This document shows positions 1 to 8,740 of a stretch of DNA of 64,000 nt, piece after piece. The translations under genes were made by a program, and so were the position numbers. Origin of the DNA: Chondrinema litorale (GTDB taxonomy: Bacteria > Bacteroidota > Bacteroidia > Cytophagales > Flammeovirgaceae); assembly GCF_026250525.1 (NCBI RefSeq), contig NZ_CP111043.1, forward strand, positions 1,973,421 to 2,037,420, in the 5' to 3' direction. Within the stretch, counting starts at the first letter, position 1. The number at the start of each line of letters is the position of its first letter. Below the pieces are notes generated by a model. That model had not been told where the DNA came from. It saw only the letters and a list, made by a program, of their open reading frames with translations, and searched no databases.

Positions 1-1569
1 TTCATTGTCAATTCTCCTGAGAATACCACTTCGACATATATATATCAAAATAACAATACTGTTTTAAGTTCTTCTCTCGCTGAAGTTTTAACGAAATACA
101 TCGAATCTGAAGAAGAATTAAATTGTAAACAGTGGATTGATGAAAGCTTAGCATTTCTCTCACAATTGGAAGAATATAAATTACCTCTGGTACAATTATC
201 TGAAAATGAAAAAAGCCAGAAAAAGCAAAAAGAAGCGGTAATGAATGATGTTATTCCGATTAAAGAGATTGCAGAAACTTCTATTTTTAATTTCTCTGAA
301 ATAGAAAACCACTTTTCTATTAATCATGATTATACTGAGCAAGAAAGTGCCTCAAAAAATCATTTTAACAAATACAACGAAGATTACCAATATCTACTAA
401 ATAATGTTATTGAGGAAGAAAAAGGGAAATTAGAAGATGCTTTCTGGCTAAAAATTAAAGACTCAAATATTCCTTCGGCTTATAAATTATACCTAGACTT
501 TTTCGATACTGGTAAATATAAAAAACAAGCTGAGGAGTTATTTAAACAAAATATTAAGTTAAAAGAGCAAGATCTTTTAAAAGATGAGAAGCAAAAGCTG
601 GAAGAAGCTATTCTGGATTTTATGACTGAAAAAGATGAAGACCAGAAACAACGAGATGCTTTTGCCGAAAAAGTAGGAAAAACCTATAGATTACTTGAAG
701 ATCAGAAATCTGAAATGTTGTTTGAATTACAACAACAGAGAAAAGCCATAGAACTAGAAAAAACAGATTTAGAAGATCTAAAAAAAGACTTACTCGACTT
801 CCAGAAACAACTCAAAGAAAAAGATATACAATTGAATAGTCTTGAAAACAAATTAAGTTCTAAACTTCCAACTGAGAATAATCAGACAGGGAATGATGGA
901 GAAGTTTCTATGATTGAAGCACTTCAAGAAAAGCTATCTCTTTTGCAGTTAGAATTCGAGCAATTAAAGCTTGAAAATAAAGAAACAATTTCTGAAAACG
1001 AGAGAGAAAAAGAACTTCTAATCACTAGTTATGAGTTTGAAAAACAAAATCACTTAGAGCAAATAGACCAGTTGGAAAACACTATAAGCTTGCTTAATAT
1101 AATTCAGGAACAATTGGCAGAGCGAATGGTGAAGCATGAAAAAACACTTCATGCTGAGAAATTTATTCAGGGTGAAAAAGACAACTGCATTAACCAGCTC
1201 AGAAGTGAAAACTTGAATTTAAAAGAGATGCTTTTACAGGCTAATGAGAGATGTTTTAATTTGGAGGAGAAAAACTCAGAACATCTTGGAAAACACAAAG
1301 AATTATTGGCAGAAGTAGTTTTTCTAAAAGCACAGTTAAATAGCATTCAATCAACACCTGTAGAAAAACCTGTAAAAACAGAAATTACCTCTGAAGATCA
1401 GATTTGGGCAAAAACTCGTGCAACTGGCACCACCGAAGCATTTAGAAATTATATTAAAAGCAATCCAGATGGCATTTATGTAAACGAAGCAGAAATGCAC
1501 ATGGCTACACTCCAAATGATTAATCAAACCATGAAAAAAGCATCTGTGCAAAAAGACTTTGATGAGTAA
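1..1569 (+). CDS. Coiled-coil protein with two W/Y/G-Y repeat units, 5' end outside window
   Basis: The reading frame is open from base 1, so the true start lies upstream; 522 residues are visible. The middle (about residues 185-440) is rich in E, K, Q and L with heptad character and should form long coiled coils. Two gap-free related units of 36 residues flank it, at about residues 145-180 and 465-500. Both follow the pattern ED..W.K, then A(Y/F)..Y, then G.Y...AE, which resembles short TPR-like helical hairpin units seen in Bacteroidota cytoplasmic and caspase-like proteins. No enzyme motif, signal peptide or membrane segment is visible in this part. Function unknown; the missing N terminus may hold the informative domain. 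Confidence 0.75.
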   Translation, partial: FIVNSPENTTSTYIYQNNNTVLSSSLAEVLTKYIESEEELNCKQWIDESLAFLSQLEEYKLPLVQLSENEKSQKKQKEAVMNDVIPIKEIAETSIFNFSEIENHFSINHDYTEQESASKNHFNKYNEDYQYLLNNVIEEEKGKLEDAFWLKIKDSNIPSAYKLYLDFFDTGKYKKQAEELFKQNIKLKEQDLLKDEKQKLEEAILDFMTEKDEDQKQRDAFAEKVGKTYRLLEDQKSEMLFELQQQRKAIELEKTDLEDLKKDLLDFQKQLKEKDIQLNSLENKLSSKLPTENNQTGNDGEVSMIEALQEKLSLLQLEFEQLKLENKETISENEREKELLITSYEFEKQNHLEQIDQLENTISLLNIIQEQLAERMVKHEKTLHAEKFIQGEKDNCINQLRSENLNLKEMLLQANERCFNLEEKNSEHLGKHKELLAEVVFLKAQLNSIQSTPVEKPVKTEITSEDQIWAKTRATGTTEAFRNYIKSNPDGIYVNEAEMHMATLQMINQTMKKASVQKDFDE

Positions 1570-1591
1570 ATAAAATTTATCATTCCAGTAA

Positions 1592-1621
1592 CTACGTAAA
1601 AAAAGCTTTTTACCTTCGTAG
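1592..1621 (+). terminator. Weak hairpin after the coiled-coil gene
   Basis: GTAAAAA and TTTTTAC face each other across a 4-base loop, and CTACG/CGTAG lie further out with an unpaired bulge. It follows the stop codon of the coiled-coil gene by about 25 bases. The stem is almost all A-T and no separate T-run follows, so it may be only a weak terminator or chance. Confidence 0.25.
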
Positions 1622-1667
1622 CATTAAATTATTGCTAATTTAATTTAAAAACTGAAGGTAAAACAAG

Positions 1668-2777
1668 ATGAAAGTATTGCATTTAAGTTCAGAAGCTAGT
1701 TGGAGAGGAGGAGAACAACAAATAGCTTACTTAATAACCGAGCTGCAAAAACTGAATGTAGATGTAATGGTTGCTTGCAAAAAAGGGAGTCCTTTTGAAG
1801 ATTTTTGTATTCAGGAGCACATCCCTTACAAAGCAATAAACTTTTCACACCAATATGCTCCAGGCACAGCTTTAAAAATAAAAAATATCTGCAATGAGTT
1901 TCAGGCTGATATTTTACATATGCACAGTAGTAAATCGCACGGTGCTGGTGTAATAGCTACTTTGCTAGGAGCAAAAGCTAATTTAGTTCTAAGTAGAAGG
2001 GTTGATTTTCCTGTAAAACAGGGGAAATTATCTCAATTTAAATACAACTTTGATGGCATAAAAAGAATAATCTGCGTTTCTGATGCCATAAAAGATATCA
2101 CTGCCAGAGGGATAAAAGACAGCAGCAAACTGGTAACCGTACATAGCGGTATTGATATTGACAAATTCCATCCTGAAAGTGTAAATAAATCGATCTTACA
2201 TACACAGTTTAATATTCCAACTGATAAAATAATTATTGGAAATACCTCAGCTTTAGCACCACATAAAGACTACTTCACATTTATAAATACTGCTGATATT
2301 TTATTAAAATCGAATAAAAACCTGCATTTCTGTATTATAGGAAAAGGCAAACTCAAAGGTGAGATAGAAAACTATATTCAAAAAAAACAACTTACAGAAA
2401 ATTTCACGCTAACAGGTTTTATCAATAACATACCCGATGTTTTACCTGCTCTCGATCTGTTTCTTATGACTTCCGAAACAGAAGGTTTAGGAACCAGTAT
2501 TCTCGATGCATTTGCATCTAAAGTTCCGGTTGTTGCCACTGCTGCTGGTGGTATTCCAGAAATGGTTATTCATAAAAAAACAGGAATGATTGCGCCAATA
2601 AAAGATGTTGAGACTTTGGCGAAAAATGTAAAGGAAGTATTTGCAGACTTAAATTTACAAAAGGATATTGTTTCTGGTGCTTTTAAACATTTGCATAGCT
2701 TTAGTAAAGAGCAAACAGCTCTAAAAACACTAGAGATTTACAAACAAATACTCTCTGAAAAAGCTATAAAAAGTTAG
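1668..2777 (+). CDS. Glycosyltransferase family 4
   Basis: A GT-B fold glycosyltransferase of 369 residues, the usual length for GT4. The N terminus (HLSSEASWRGGEQQ) is the acceptor-domain glycine-rich loop. Later landmarks are CVSDAIK, VHSGIDIDKFHP (domain junction) and the donor-site element EGLGTSILD near residues 272-280, an EX7E motif in which the last acid is Asp. AAGGIPEMV follows as expected. These enzymes move a sugar from a nucleotide donor onto lipopolysaccharide, capsule or a lipid carrier at the inner face of the membrane; the substrate cannot be told from sequence. It converges on a GT9 gene, with the stop codons overlapping by 4 bp, so the two probably belong to one glycan pathway but not one transcript. 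Confidence 0.88.
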   Translation: MKVLHLSSEASWRGGEQQIAYLITELQKLNVDVMVACKKGSPFEDFCIQEHIPYKAINFSHQYAPGTALKIKNICNEFQADILHMHSSKSHGAGVIATLLGAKANLVLSRRVDFPVKQGKLSQFKYNFDGIKRIICVSDAIKDITARGIKDSSKLVTVHSGIDIDKFHPESVNKSILHTQFNIPTDKIIIGNTSALAPHKDYFTFINTADILLKSNKNLHFCIIGKGKLKGEIENYIQKKQLTENFTLTGFINNIPDVLPALDLFLMTSETEGLGTSILDAFASKVPVVATAAGGIPEMVIHKKTGMIAPIKDVETLAKNVKEVFADLNLQKDIVSGAFKHLHSFSKEQTALKTLEIYKQILSEKAIKS

Positions 2778-3802
2778 TTATGATAAGCTTTGGCTTTTTC
2801 AAAAACCTCAAGCAACTGTGTAGTTTGAATACCTTTTGCGCATGAAAAATGTTTTTGGGGACAAGTTTTATAACCGTGTAACCCGCAAGGTCTACAGTCT
2901 AATTTTTCTTTCACCTCAACTACTTTAGAAAACTCGCTTAAAGGACCAAAACCAAAATCGGGAACAGTAGAACAATAAATAGCACAAACAGGTGCATTCA
3001 CTGAAGATGCCAAGTGCATGGGAGCCGAATCGTTCACAAAATTTACTAATGCTCCTTCCATTAAAGCTGCCGATTGCAATAAATTCAACTTACCAGTCAA
3101 ATTAACCACGTTAGATTTAGCTGCTTCATTTATAATTAACTCACATGCATCAAAATCTGATGAAGCTCCTAAAAGATATATTTTCCCTTCAAAATCTAGA
3201 TTTTTAATAAAATCTACCCAACCTTCTTTATGAAATTGCTTGGTATACCAAACTGAAGTAGGTGCTAAACAGATATAATCATCTTCTTTATAAACTGCTA
3301 CTTTTTCTCTGTCTGATAGTGATGGATATAATCTAGGTCGGTGATCTTCAATATTATTAATACCAAGAGGTGCTAATAAAGAGAGATTTCGTTGAGTTTC
3401 GTGCACAAAGCTAGTTTGTATTTTTTCTCCAATTAAGTGAGGCAACTTGTCTGAAAACATAAACGACATTGGGTTTTTATCAAATCCGATTACTTTTTTT
3501 GCTCCTGAAAAAGCAACCATTAAGCCACTAGATAGAAAACGTTGCAGGTTTATTACTGTATCGTACTTTCTTTTTCTTATAATCTTTGAAAGCTTCCAAA
3601 GGCCTCTATTTTTGTCTTTTTTCTTATCCCAGATTAACACCTCGTTTATAACCGGATGATTTTTTAGCAAAGACTCATTCCCTTTTCTCAACAAAAAGTC
3701 TATGCTTACATCATTAAAATGATTTTTTAGATTCTCTATTAGTGGAGTTGCCAATATTACATCACCAATGTATGCAGTCTGAATAATCAAAATTTTCTTC
3801 AT
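2774..3802 (-). CDS. Glycosyltransferase family 9 (heptosyltransferase-like)
   Basis: GT9 family, related to the ADP-heptose:LPS heptosyltransferases WaaC/WaaF. The N terminus (KKILIIQTAYIGDVILATPLI) is the family signature. The C-terminal half carries LAPTSVWYTKQFHKEGW and the donor-site region FVNDSAPMHLA, where the D..P.H.A motif is typical. The ATG at 3802 is preferred over a GTG two codons upstream because GGAG lies five bases before it and the family signature begins there. At about 342 residues the length fits the family. Probable role: sugar addition in lipopolysaccharide core or similar glycan assembly. The exact sugar is not predictable, because many Bacteroidota GT9 proteins do not use heptose. 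Confidence 0.87.
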   Translation of the reverse strand: MKKILIIQTAYIGDVILATPLIENLKNHFNDVSIDFLLRKGNESLLKNHPVINEVLIWDKKKDKNRGLWKLSKIIRKRKYDTVINLQRFLSSGLMVAFSGAKKVIGFDKNPMSFMFSDKLPHLIGEKIQTSFVHETQRNLSLLAPLGINNIEDHRPRLYPSLSDREKVAVYKEDDYICLAPTSVWYTKQFHKEGWVDFIKNLDFEGKIYLLGASSDFDACELIINEAAKSNVVNLTGKLNLLQSAALMEGALVNFVNDSAPMHLASSVNAPVCAIYCSTVPDFGFGPLSEFSKVVEVKEKLDCRPCGLHGYKTCPQKHFSCAKGIQTTQLLEVFEKAKAYHN

Positions 3803-3912
3803 GAGCACTCCGCTATTGGTTATAATACGATTCAGGGGATTTCTATATAACCAGATGATTCTAAAAATGTGGAATACCTGATTTAAAATATTTTATAACG
3901 ATGATAAAAAAC

Positions 3913-5229
3913 TTAATTAGCTTTCTCTCTATCAATTACAGTAAGTTGTACCATATCTATTCTGGCATCTTCCATAGATTTTATAGTAAAAAGCAGATGG
4001 CCTGCATCTATCTGATCTCCGATTTCTGGAATATCTCCATGTAGATATAATATAAAACCTCCCAGTGTTTCGTAATCACCCTCTGGAATTTGCCAGTTAA
4101 ATTCCTGATTTAGTCTATCAACTTCATTTCTTGCATTTAGAAGGAAATTGCTGTCATCCAGTCTTTTTACTTTATAACCTTCTAAGTCATCGTATTCATC
4201 CTCAATTTCACCAAAAATCTCTTCTATAATATCTTCGATGGTTACAATACCAGATGTACCTCCAAATTCATCTACAACCAATGAAATACTCTTTCTCTCA
4301 CTAATAAACCTCACCATTAGCTCATTAGCCAGCATAGTTTCAGGCACTATGATAATGTCCGTCATAATGCTAGCAATGCTTTGAGGCTTTTTAAATAACT
4401 CAAGGTGATGGCAATAGCCAACTATATTGTCTATCGATTTTTTGTAAACCGGAATTTTTGAATGTCCACTTGAAGTAAATGCATCAGAAAGCTCTTCTAT
4501 ATCATCTTCATACTCAATTGCTACAATTTCCTTTCTGGGAATCATGCAATCTCTCACCTTTATCTTTTTAAATTCTAATGCATTACTAAAAATCTCTTTG
4601 TTTACCTCAGGGTTACCGTCTGCTTCACTTTCGTTGCCTGCAATAACATTATTTACTCTTTCGATATAGATGTTTAAATCGGTAAGACCAAATGCAGGTT
4701 TTACTTCTTTATATTCTAGTTTAAAAAGCTTCGCAATTAGCTGTTTAGACAACCAATCAATCACAAATACTATCGGATACAAAAGCTTGTAGATAATATT
4801 CATTGGGATGGCTGCCGCAGTTAAAAAGTCGTCTGGGTTAATTAAAGAGAGACTTTTAGGCAAAAATTCTGCTGTTGCTAGTACTAATAATGTAGACAGA
4901 ATTGTCTGAAGAATTAGCACTAGTGTAAGTGATGTGTTTTCTGAGAGTAATGGGAAGGTGCTATGTAAAACTGCCTCTAAAGATGGCTCTAAAATTAAAG
5001 CAAAATAATAACCATACACCACCAATGCGACTGTATTCCCCAGTAATGTGGTTGATATAAAATAGGATGGCCGGTCTACAAACTTAGCAACGATTCTTCC
5101 TGCTAAGGTGTTTTTTTTACGCAATAACTCTAAATGCAAGCGATTAGCAGATATAAAAGCTATTTCAATCGCAGAAAAGAATCCTGAAAAAATAAGTGAT
5201 ATTATTACTAGTAGTATATTTTGATCCAT
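3913..5229 (-). CDS. CNNM/CBS/CorC-type membrane protein (hemolysin family, GldE paralogue)
   Basis: The N-terminal CNNM (DUF21) membrane domain spans about residues 1-170, begins with several hydrophobic helices and contains FSAIEIAFISANR, a family signature. A CBS pair follows (about 210-330) with VRDCMIPRKEI at its start and VVDEFGGTSGIVTIEDIIEEIFGE near its end. A CorC_HlyC domain closes the protein. Members are linked to Mg2+ or Co2+ transport, and GldE is a gliding member of the same family. A true gldE lies at 55803-57164 beside gldD, so this copy is best called a paralogue. The 25-bp gap to the YcxB-like gene upstream suggests cotranscription. Confidence 0.88.
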   Translation of the reverse strand: MDQNILLVIISLIFSGFFSAIEIAFISANRLHLELLRKKNTLAGRIVAKFVDRPSYFISTTLLGNTVALVVYGYYFALILEPSLEAVLHSTFPLLSENTSLTLVLILQTILSTLLVLATAEFLPKSLSLINPDDFLTAAAIPMNIIYKLLYPIVFVIDWLSKQLIAKLFKLEYKEVKPAFGLTDLNIYIERVNNVIAGNESEADGNPEVNKEIFSNALEFKKIKVRDCMIPRKEIVAIEYEDDIEELSDAFTSSGHSKIPVYKKSIDNIVGYCHHLELFKKPQSIASIMTDIIIVPETMLANELMVRFISERKSISLVVDEFGGTSGIVTIEDIIEEIFGEIEDEYDDLEGYKVKRLDDSNFLLNARNEVDRLNQEFNWQIPEGDYETLGGFILYLHGDIPEIGDQIDAGHLLFTIKSMEDARIDMVQLTVIDREKAN

Positions 5230-5253
5230 TATGCTTTGAAAAGCAACATTCGT

Positions 5254-5730
5254 TTAAAGTAGTTTTTTTCTTTTAACAATAGTCTCTACAAACTTAACAT
5301 CATTTTCGGTTCTAAAAACTTTGTTGGGTAAATAAATAAACTGAACTTTTGATAAGAAGAACAAGAAGTAATCTTTTCCTTTCTTTACTTTCTTTACAGT
5401 ATCCCAAGTTACTGGCATACCTCTTTTACTATCCAGTTTAATCATTATATGCCTGCTATCAATTTCATAAGCAAGCTTTTCAAATAATATCTTATTCTGT
5501 TCTAGTTGTGTTACTCCGGCAAACTGAATTAGCCAAAATAGAACATACAAAACTATTAATGTAATTGAAATACCTAAACACCAGCCTAAAGCTCCTTCAA
5601 CAAACAATGGAATGAGCATAACTACCACTGGTACTATCCACACCCACCAAAATTCCAGCATTACATTTTTTAAAGCTATAGAAATATAAGTTTTGTTGTC
5701 TAACTGATATTTTTTTGTTTTTACTATCAT
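5254..5730 (-). CDS. YcxB-like membrane protein
   Basis: 158 residues with two strongly hydrophobic segments at about residues 30-50 and 52-75, followed by a soluble C-terminal domain. The C-terminal part (W..V.KV.K....F.FF.....YLP...F) matches the pattern of YcxB-like proteins (PF14317), whose function is unknown. It lies 25 bp upstream of the CNNM/CBS gene on the same strand and probably shares its transcript. A TAGGTTTG box sits 26 bp upstream of its start. The family call rests on pattern recognition only. Confidence 0.6.
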   Translation of the reverse strand: MIVKTKKYQLDNKTYISIALKNVMLEFWWVWIVPVVVMLIPLFVEGALGWCLGISITLIVLYVLFWLIQFAGVTQLEQNKILFEKLAYEIDSRHIMIKLDSKRGMPVTWDTVKKVKKGKDYFLFFLSKVQFIYLPNKVFRTENDVKFVETIVKRKKLL

Positions 5731-5755
5731 TTTCTAAATTTTATAAAAGCCGCTC

Positions 5756-5763
5756 CAAACCTA
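5756..5763 (-). promoter_or_regulatory. Candidate -7 box for the YcxB-like/CNNM unit
   Basis: On the minus strand this reads TAGGTTTG, an exact match to the Bacteroidota -7 consensus TAnnTTTG. It ends 25 bases before the start codon at 5730. No clear TTG -33 element is found at the usual distance, so this is a moderate call. A TTGCCA/TGGCAA hairpin lies further upstream at 5785-5804. Confidence 0.38.
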
Positions 5764-5840
5764 AAGTTTCAACCTAGCTAAAGCTTGCCAGATTAATTTG
5801 GCAAAACTAATACCTGTAAATTAAATTCTTTGATTTTTTA

Positions 5841-6698
5841 TTAAGAAACTGCTTTTAGACTCATATCTAAACTTGGTGCAGAGTGTGTTAAAGCACCTAC
5901 TGAGATATAATCTATACCTGTTTCGGCTACTTTTCTTATAGTTTCTTCGGTAATACCACCAGAAGCTTCAGACTCATATTTTCTACCTATTATTTCTAAT
6001 GCTTGTGACATAATTTCAGGTGACATATTGTCAAGCATAATAATGTCCACCTTGCCTACTCGCATTACCTCTTTTACTTCTTCTAAACTTCTGGTTTCTA
6101 TTTCTATCTTAAGAGCAAGATTTTTTTCTTTTAGATATGCTACTGTAGAGTTAATTGCGGCTTCTATTCCTCCTGCAAAATCTACATGGTTATCTTTTAA
6201 CATTACCATATCAAAGAGGCCGAAACGGTGATTTTGTCCTCCACCAATTTTAACCGCCCACTTTTCTGCAATTCTAAAATTAGGAGTTGTTTTTCGGGTA
6301 TCTAGTAACTTGGCATTTGTACCTGAGATTAACTGGTTAAGTTGTGTAGTATAAGTTGCAATGCCACTCATACGCTGCATACAGTTTAAAACAAGTCTTT
6401 CTGCGCTGAGTATAGATTGTGCTTTTCCAGAAACTTTAAAGGCAATATCTCCAAAGCTTACTTTATCTCCGTCTTTCACAAAAGTTTCAATAGATAAATC
6501 TTTATCAACCTTATTAAAAATCTTTTCTGCTAAAGCAATTCCAGCTATTATACCTTCGCTTTTCACAAGTAAATTAGCTGTATCTTGAGCCTGAGCAGGC
6601 ACAGATGCCAGAGAAGAATGGTCTCCATCCATAATATCTTCCTGTAGTGCTGTTGCTATAAACCTATCTATATTCTCTTCTGATAAATAATTGTACAT
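5841..6698 (-). CDS. nadC: Nicotinate-nucleotide pyrophosphorylase (carboxylating)
   Basis: Quinolinate phosphoribosyltransferase, which converts quinolinate and PRPP to nicotinate mononucleotide, CO2 and pyrophosphate in de novo NAD synthesis. Family motifs are clear: LNCMQRMSGIAT, LLDTRKTTPNFR, NHRFGLFDMVMLKDNH, EIETRSLEEV and the phosphate-binding ASGGI near the C terminus. The frame stays open to 6740, but the extra N terminus would be encoded by the poly-T tail and part of the stem of the terminator at 6722-6755. The ATG at 6698 gives 285 residues, the normal family size, and is chosen. nadA and nadB are not in the window. The DUF4783 gene upstream is separated from it by the terminator. 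Confidence 0.95.
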   Translation of the reverse strand: MYNYLSEENIDRFIATALQEDIMDGDHSSLASVPAQAQDTANLLVKSEGIIAGIALAEKIFNKVDKDLSIETFVKDGDKVSFGDIAFKVSGKAQSILSAERLVLNCMQRMSGIATYTTQLNQLISGTNAKLLDTRKTTPNFRIAEKWAVKIGGGQNHRFGLFDMVMLKDNHVDFAGGIEAAINSTVAYLKEKNLALKIEIETRSLEEVKEVMRVGKVDIIMLDNMSPEIMSQALEIIGRKYESEASGGITEETIRKVAETGIDYISVGALTHSAPSLDMSLKAVS

Positions 6699-6721
6699 AT
6701 ATCTGGCTGTTATTACATATG

Positions 6722-6755
6722 CAAAAATAAAAAAAGACACCGATTTCTCAGTGCC
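6722..6755 (-). terminator. Intrinsic terminator of the DUF4783 gene
   Basis: On the minus strand, GGCACTGA and TCGGTGTC pair across a GAAA tetraloop (8 bp, two G-U pairs; GNRA-type loop), followed at once by seven T and then A and five more T. It lies just after the DUF4783 stop and before the chosen nadC start, which argues against the longer nadC reading frame. Confidence 0.75.
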
Positions 6756-6784
6756 TTCTCCACATAGCTGGTAAATATCTTACA

Positions 6785-7183
6785 TTACTCTTTTACTATG
6801 TCTAACATATCTATTTTATACATTCCATTTTCTTCCTTAATTAACATATGAACTCTGTACTTACCATTTGTACATGTATAGGTACCAATCATAAATTTGA
6901 GTCCACCTCTGGAAGTTGTGTTGTGATCATACTCAAAGCTTCTGGCAGGATTTTCATCAAAAAACTTTTTTAAGATAATTTCTGCCTGAACTTTATTATA
7001 ATTTTTCTTTTGGTTTCTCACATTTAACTCTACCGGCTCATTTAAATGAGTCGCTAGTTTTTCTGCATTTCCACTTCTTATTGCTTCCCTTGCACTGGCT
7101 ACCACCTGATCTTGAGCTATAGCAAAACTTTGAAAAAACACGAAGCTCAAAGTGAGAAAAATAAGATTTTTAGTAGGTTTCAT
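6785..7183 (-). CDS. DUF4783 secreted protein
   Basis: 132 residues with a signal peptide (hydrophobic residues 7-20, cleavage probably after FAIA). The mature part contains AIRSGNAEKLATHLNEPVEL, QAEIILKKFF and a C-terminal YRVHMLIKEENGMYKID strand. This matches the DUF4783 pattern (PF16022), a small NTF2-like periplasmic or lipid-facing protein common in Bacteroidota and often found next to nadC. Function unknown. A strong terminator follows, so it is probably a single-gene transcript. Confidence 0.75.
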   Translation of the reverse strand: MKPTKNLIFLTLSFVFFQSFAIAQDQVVASAREAIRSGNAEKLATHLNEPVELNVRNQKKNYNKVQAEIILKKFFDENPARSFEYDHNTTSRGGLKFMIGTYTCTNGKYRVHMLIKEENGMYKIDMLDIVKE

Positions 7184-7582
7184 ACATTTAAAATATATTA
7201 TGAAAATGACACATATAATGCCAAAATAAGTCTACCTTAAACTGTTTTTAATAATATTCTCAAAATAGAACTACGGAAATATAAGCAATAAATTCTACCA
7301 GTTGTTTTATTAATAATGAGTAGAATTACTGATATCGGAAAATTTAAAGATGAATTAATACATTAAAAACATTAAATGATCTAATAAAAATTCCGTAAAC
7401 ACTCGCTTAACAGTTCTAAGACAATTCTCTGCTAGTTCGAGGCAATAACATTTATTAATCTAGCTTGTTCATCTTACTGGGCATTTTATTACAAAAGAAA
7501 ATATTCAATCTTAATCAGATTATTGTAATCCTTTCCTTGTTACATAGCAAATACCTAACTTTGCAAACAAACTCATAAAAGC
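7184..7582. other. 399-bp intergenic region between divergent DUF4783 and nusB genes
   Basis: Very AT-rich spacer. The right end holds the nusB promoter described separately. No tRNA-like cloverleaf, convincing small gene or strong hairpin was seen in the rest. It must also hold the promoter of the DUF4783 gene, but no exact TAnnTTTG box was found on the minus strand. Confidence 0.5.
7537..7563 (+). promoter_or_regulatory. Bacteroidota-type promoter of the nusB operon
   Basis: TTG at 7537-7539 and TAACTTTG at 7556-7563 match the -33 TTG and -7 TAnnTTTG elements used by the Bacteroidota primary sigma factor. The spacing of 16 bases is slightly short. The predicted transcript start lies near 7568-7570, about 14 bases before the nusB ATG, giving a very short leader. 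Confidence 0.6.
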
Positions 7583-8707
7583 ATGCTGAACCGTAGATTA
7601 CTTAGAATAAAAGCCATGCAAAGCATTTATGCTTTCAAACAGAATGAAGAATCTGATTTCTATCTGGCTTTAGAGAAAATGAGTGAAGACTTTAGGTTTG
7701 AACTAAATATGATAGGCAAAACTGAAGCACCAAGGATGAAAGTTGAAGAGGATATTGCCACTCAAATATTTAAAAACGCGGTTTTTCCCGATGAAACAGT
7801 TGAGGTAAATACATCTTTACTTTCTGATAAAAGTAAGGAAATCGCCAACGAAGTCATTCATTTTTATAAAACTAAAAGAAACAACGATTATACGCACCAT
7901 AAAAGAAAAATGGTGAAAGAAGCTGAAAGCATCTATGATCGCTATCTTATGTTTCTAAGGTTTTTTGAAGAAATGGTGCTTTTAGATAAGCCTACAGGTA
8001 TATTTGCTTCTAATAAAGTAATTTCTTGCTTGTTGCGTAGCACAAAACTTCAAAGGCTTATTGCTACAAAAGAATTAAAGTGGGACCCTGTAATTGCAAA
8101 GAGATGGCATAAACTTTTTTATAAAGAAGAAACCATTTTATCTGAACTAAGTACGCATGAACGCGATTTTGAAGGAGATAGGTTAAGGTTTAGAATTCTG
8201 GTAAGAGATTTTCTCTTTAAAAATGAGATTGTACTTTCACATTTTGAAGAAGACGATATTAATTGGGCAGAAAATAAAAGTATTTTAAAAAGCATGCTCA
8301 TTAATACCATTAAATCTGTGGAAGAAGGCGCATGTGAAGATGCCGAACTATTTTTACTTTCCAGAAACTGGGAAGAAGACAGAATTTTCTTTCAGCAATT
8401 GTTTGAACTATATCTGACTGAAGAAAATTATTATGAAAAACTAATTACAGAAAAAACCAAAACTTGGTCTGCAGACCGTATTGCTGTAATTGATAAAATA
8501 TTAATGAAGCTGGCTATTTGTGAAATGATGAATTTCCCTAATATTCCGGTTAAAGTATCCATCAACGAGTACATTGATATTTCTAAAAGTTACAGTACAC
8601 CAAAGAGTGGCCAATACATAAATGGTATGCTAGACGAGATTTCTAAAAAGCTTTCTGATGAAGGAAAACTAAAGAAATCTGGTAGAGGTTTGATTGATAA
8701 CAAGTAA
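7583..8707 (+). CDS. nusB: Transcription antitermination factor NusB (extended form)
   Basis: 374 residues, more than twice the roughly 140 of E. coli NusB. The start MLNRRLLRIKAMQSIYAFKQ is the N-terminal RNA-binding signature (R.....A.Q.LY). The C-terminal half (about 230-355) holds the canonical core ending in LAICEMMNFPNIPVKVSINEYIDISKSYS. The middle is the insertion typical of Bacteroidota NusB. NusB binds boxA RNA with NusE (S10) to allow antitermination on rRNA operons. First gene of the nusB-ytxH-DUF1573-yajC-ybbR-coaE operon, directly behind a recognisable promoter. Confidence 0.93.
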   Translation: MLNRRLLRIKAMQSIYAFKQNEESDFYLALEKMSEDFRFELNMIGKTEAPRMKVEEDIATQIFKNAVFPDETVEVNTSLLSDKSKEIANEVIHFYKTKRNNDYTHHKRKMVKEAESIYDRYLMFLRFFEEMVLLDKPTGIFASNKVISCLLRSTKLQRLIATKELKWDPVIAKRWHKLFYKEETILSELSTHERDFEGDRLRFRILVRDFLFKNEIVLSHFEEDDINWAENKSILKSMLINTIKSVEEGACEDAELFLLSRNWEEDRIFFQQLFELYLTEENYYEKLITEKTKTWSADRIAVIDKILMKLAICEMMNFPNIPVKVSINEYIDISKSYSTPKSGQYINGMLDEISKKLSDEGKLKKSGRGLIDNK

Positions 8708-8740
8708 AATCTTAATTTCAGGAAATAAAATTTTTTAATA

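Noticed and set aside
2774..2777. Tail-to-tail overlap of the two glycosyltransferase genes
   Set aside because: A 4-base overlap of convergent stop codons is common and not a sign of fusion.
5785..5804. TTGCCA/TGGCAA hairpin upstream of the YcxB-like gene
   Set aside because: Short stem with no T-run and no partner feature; probably chance.
6699..6740. Longer nadC reading frame
   Set aside because: The added 14 residues come from a terminator T-run and part of its stem; the family starts at the later Met.
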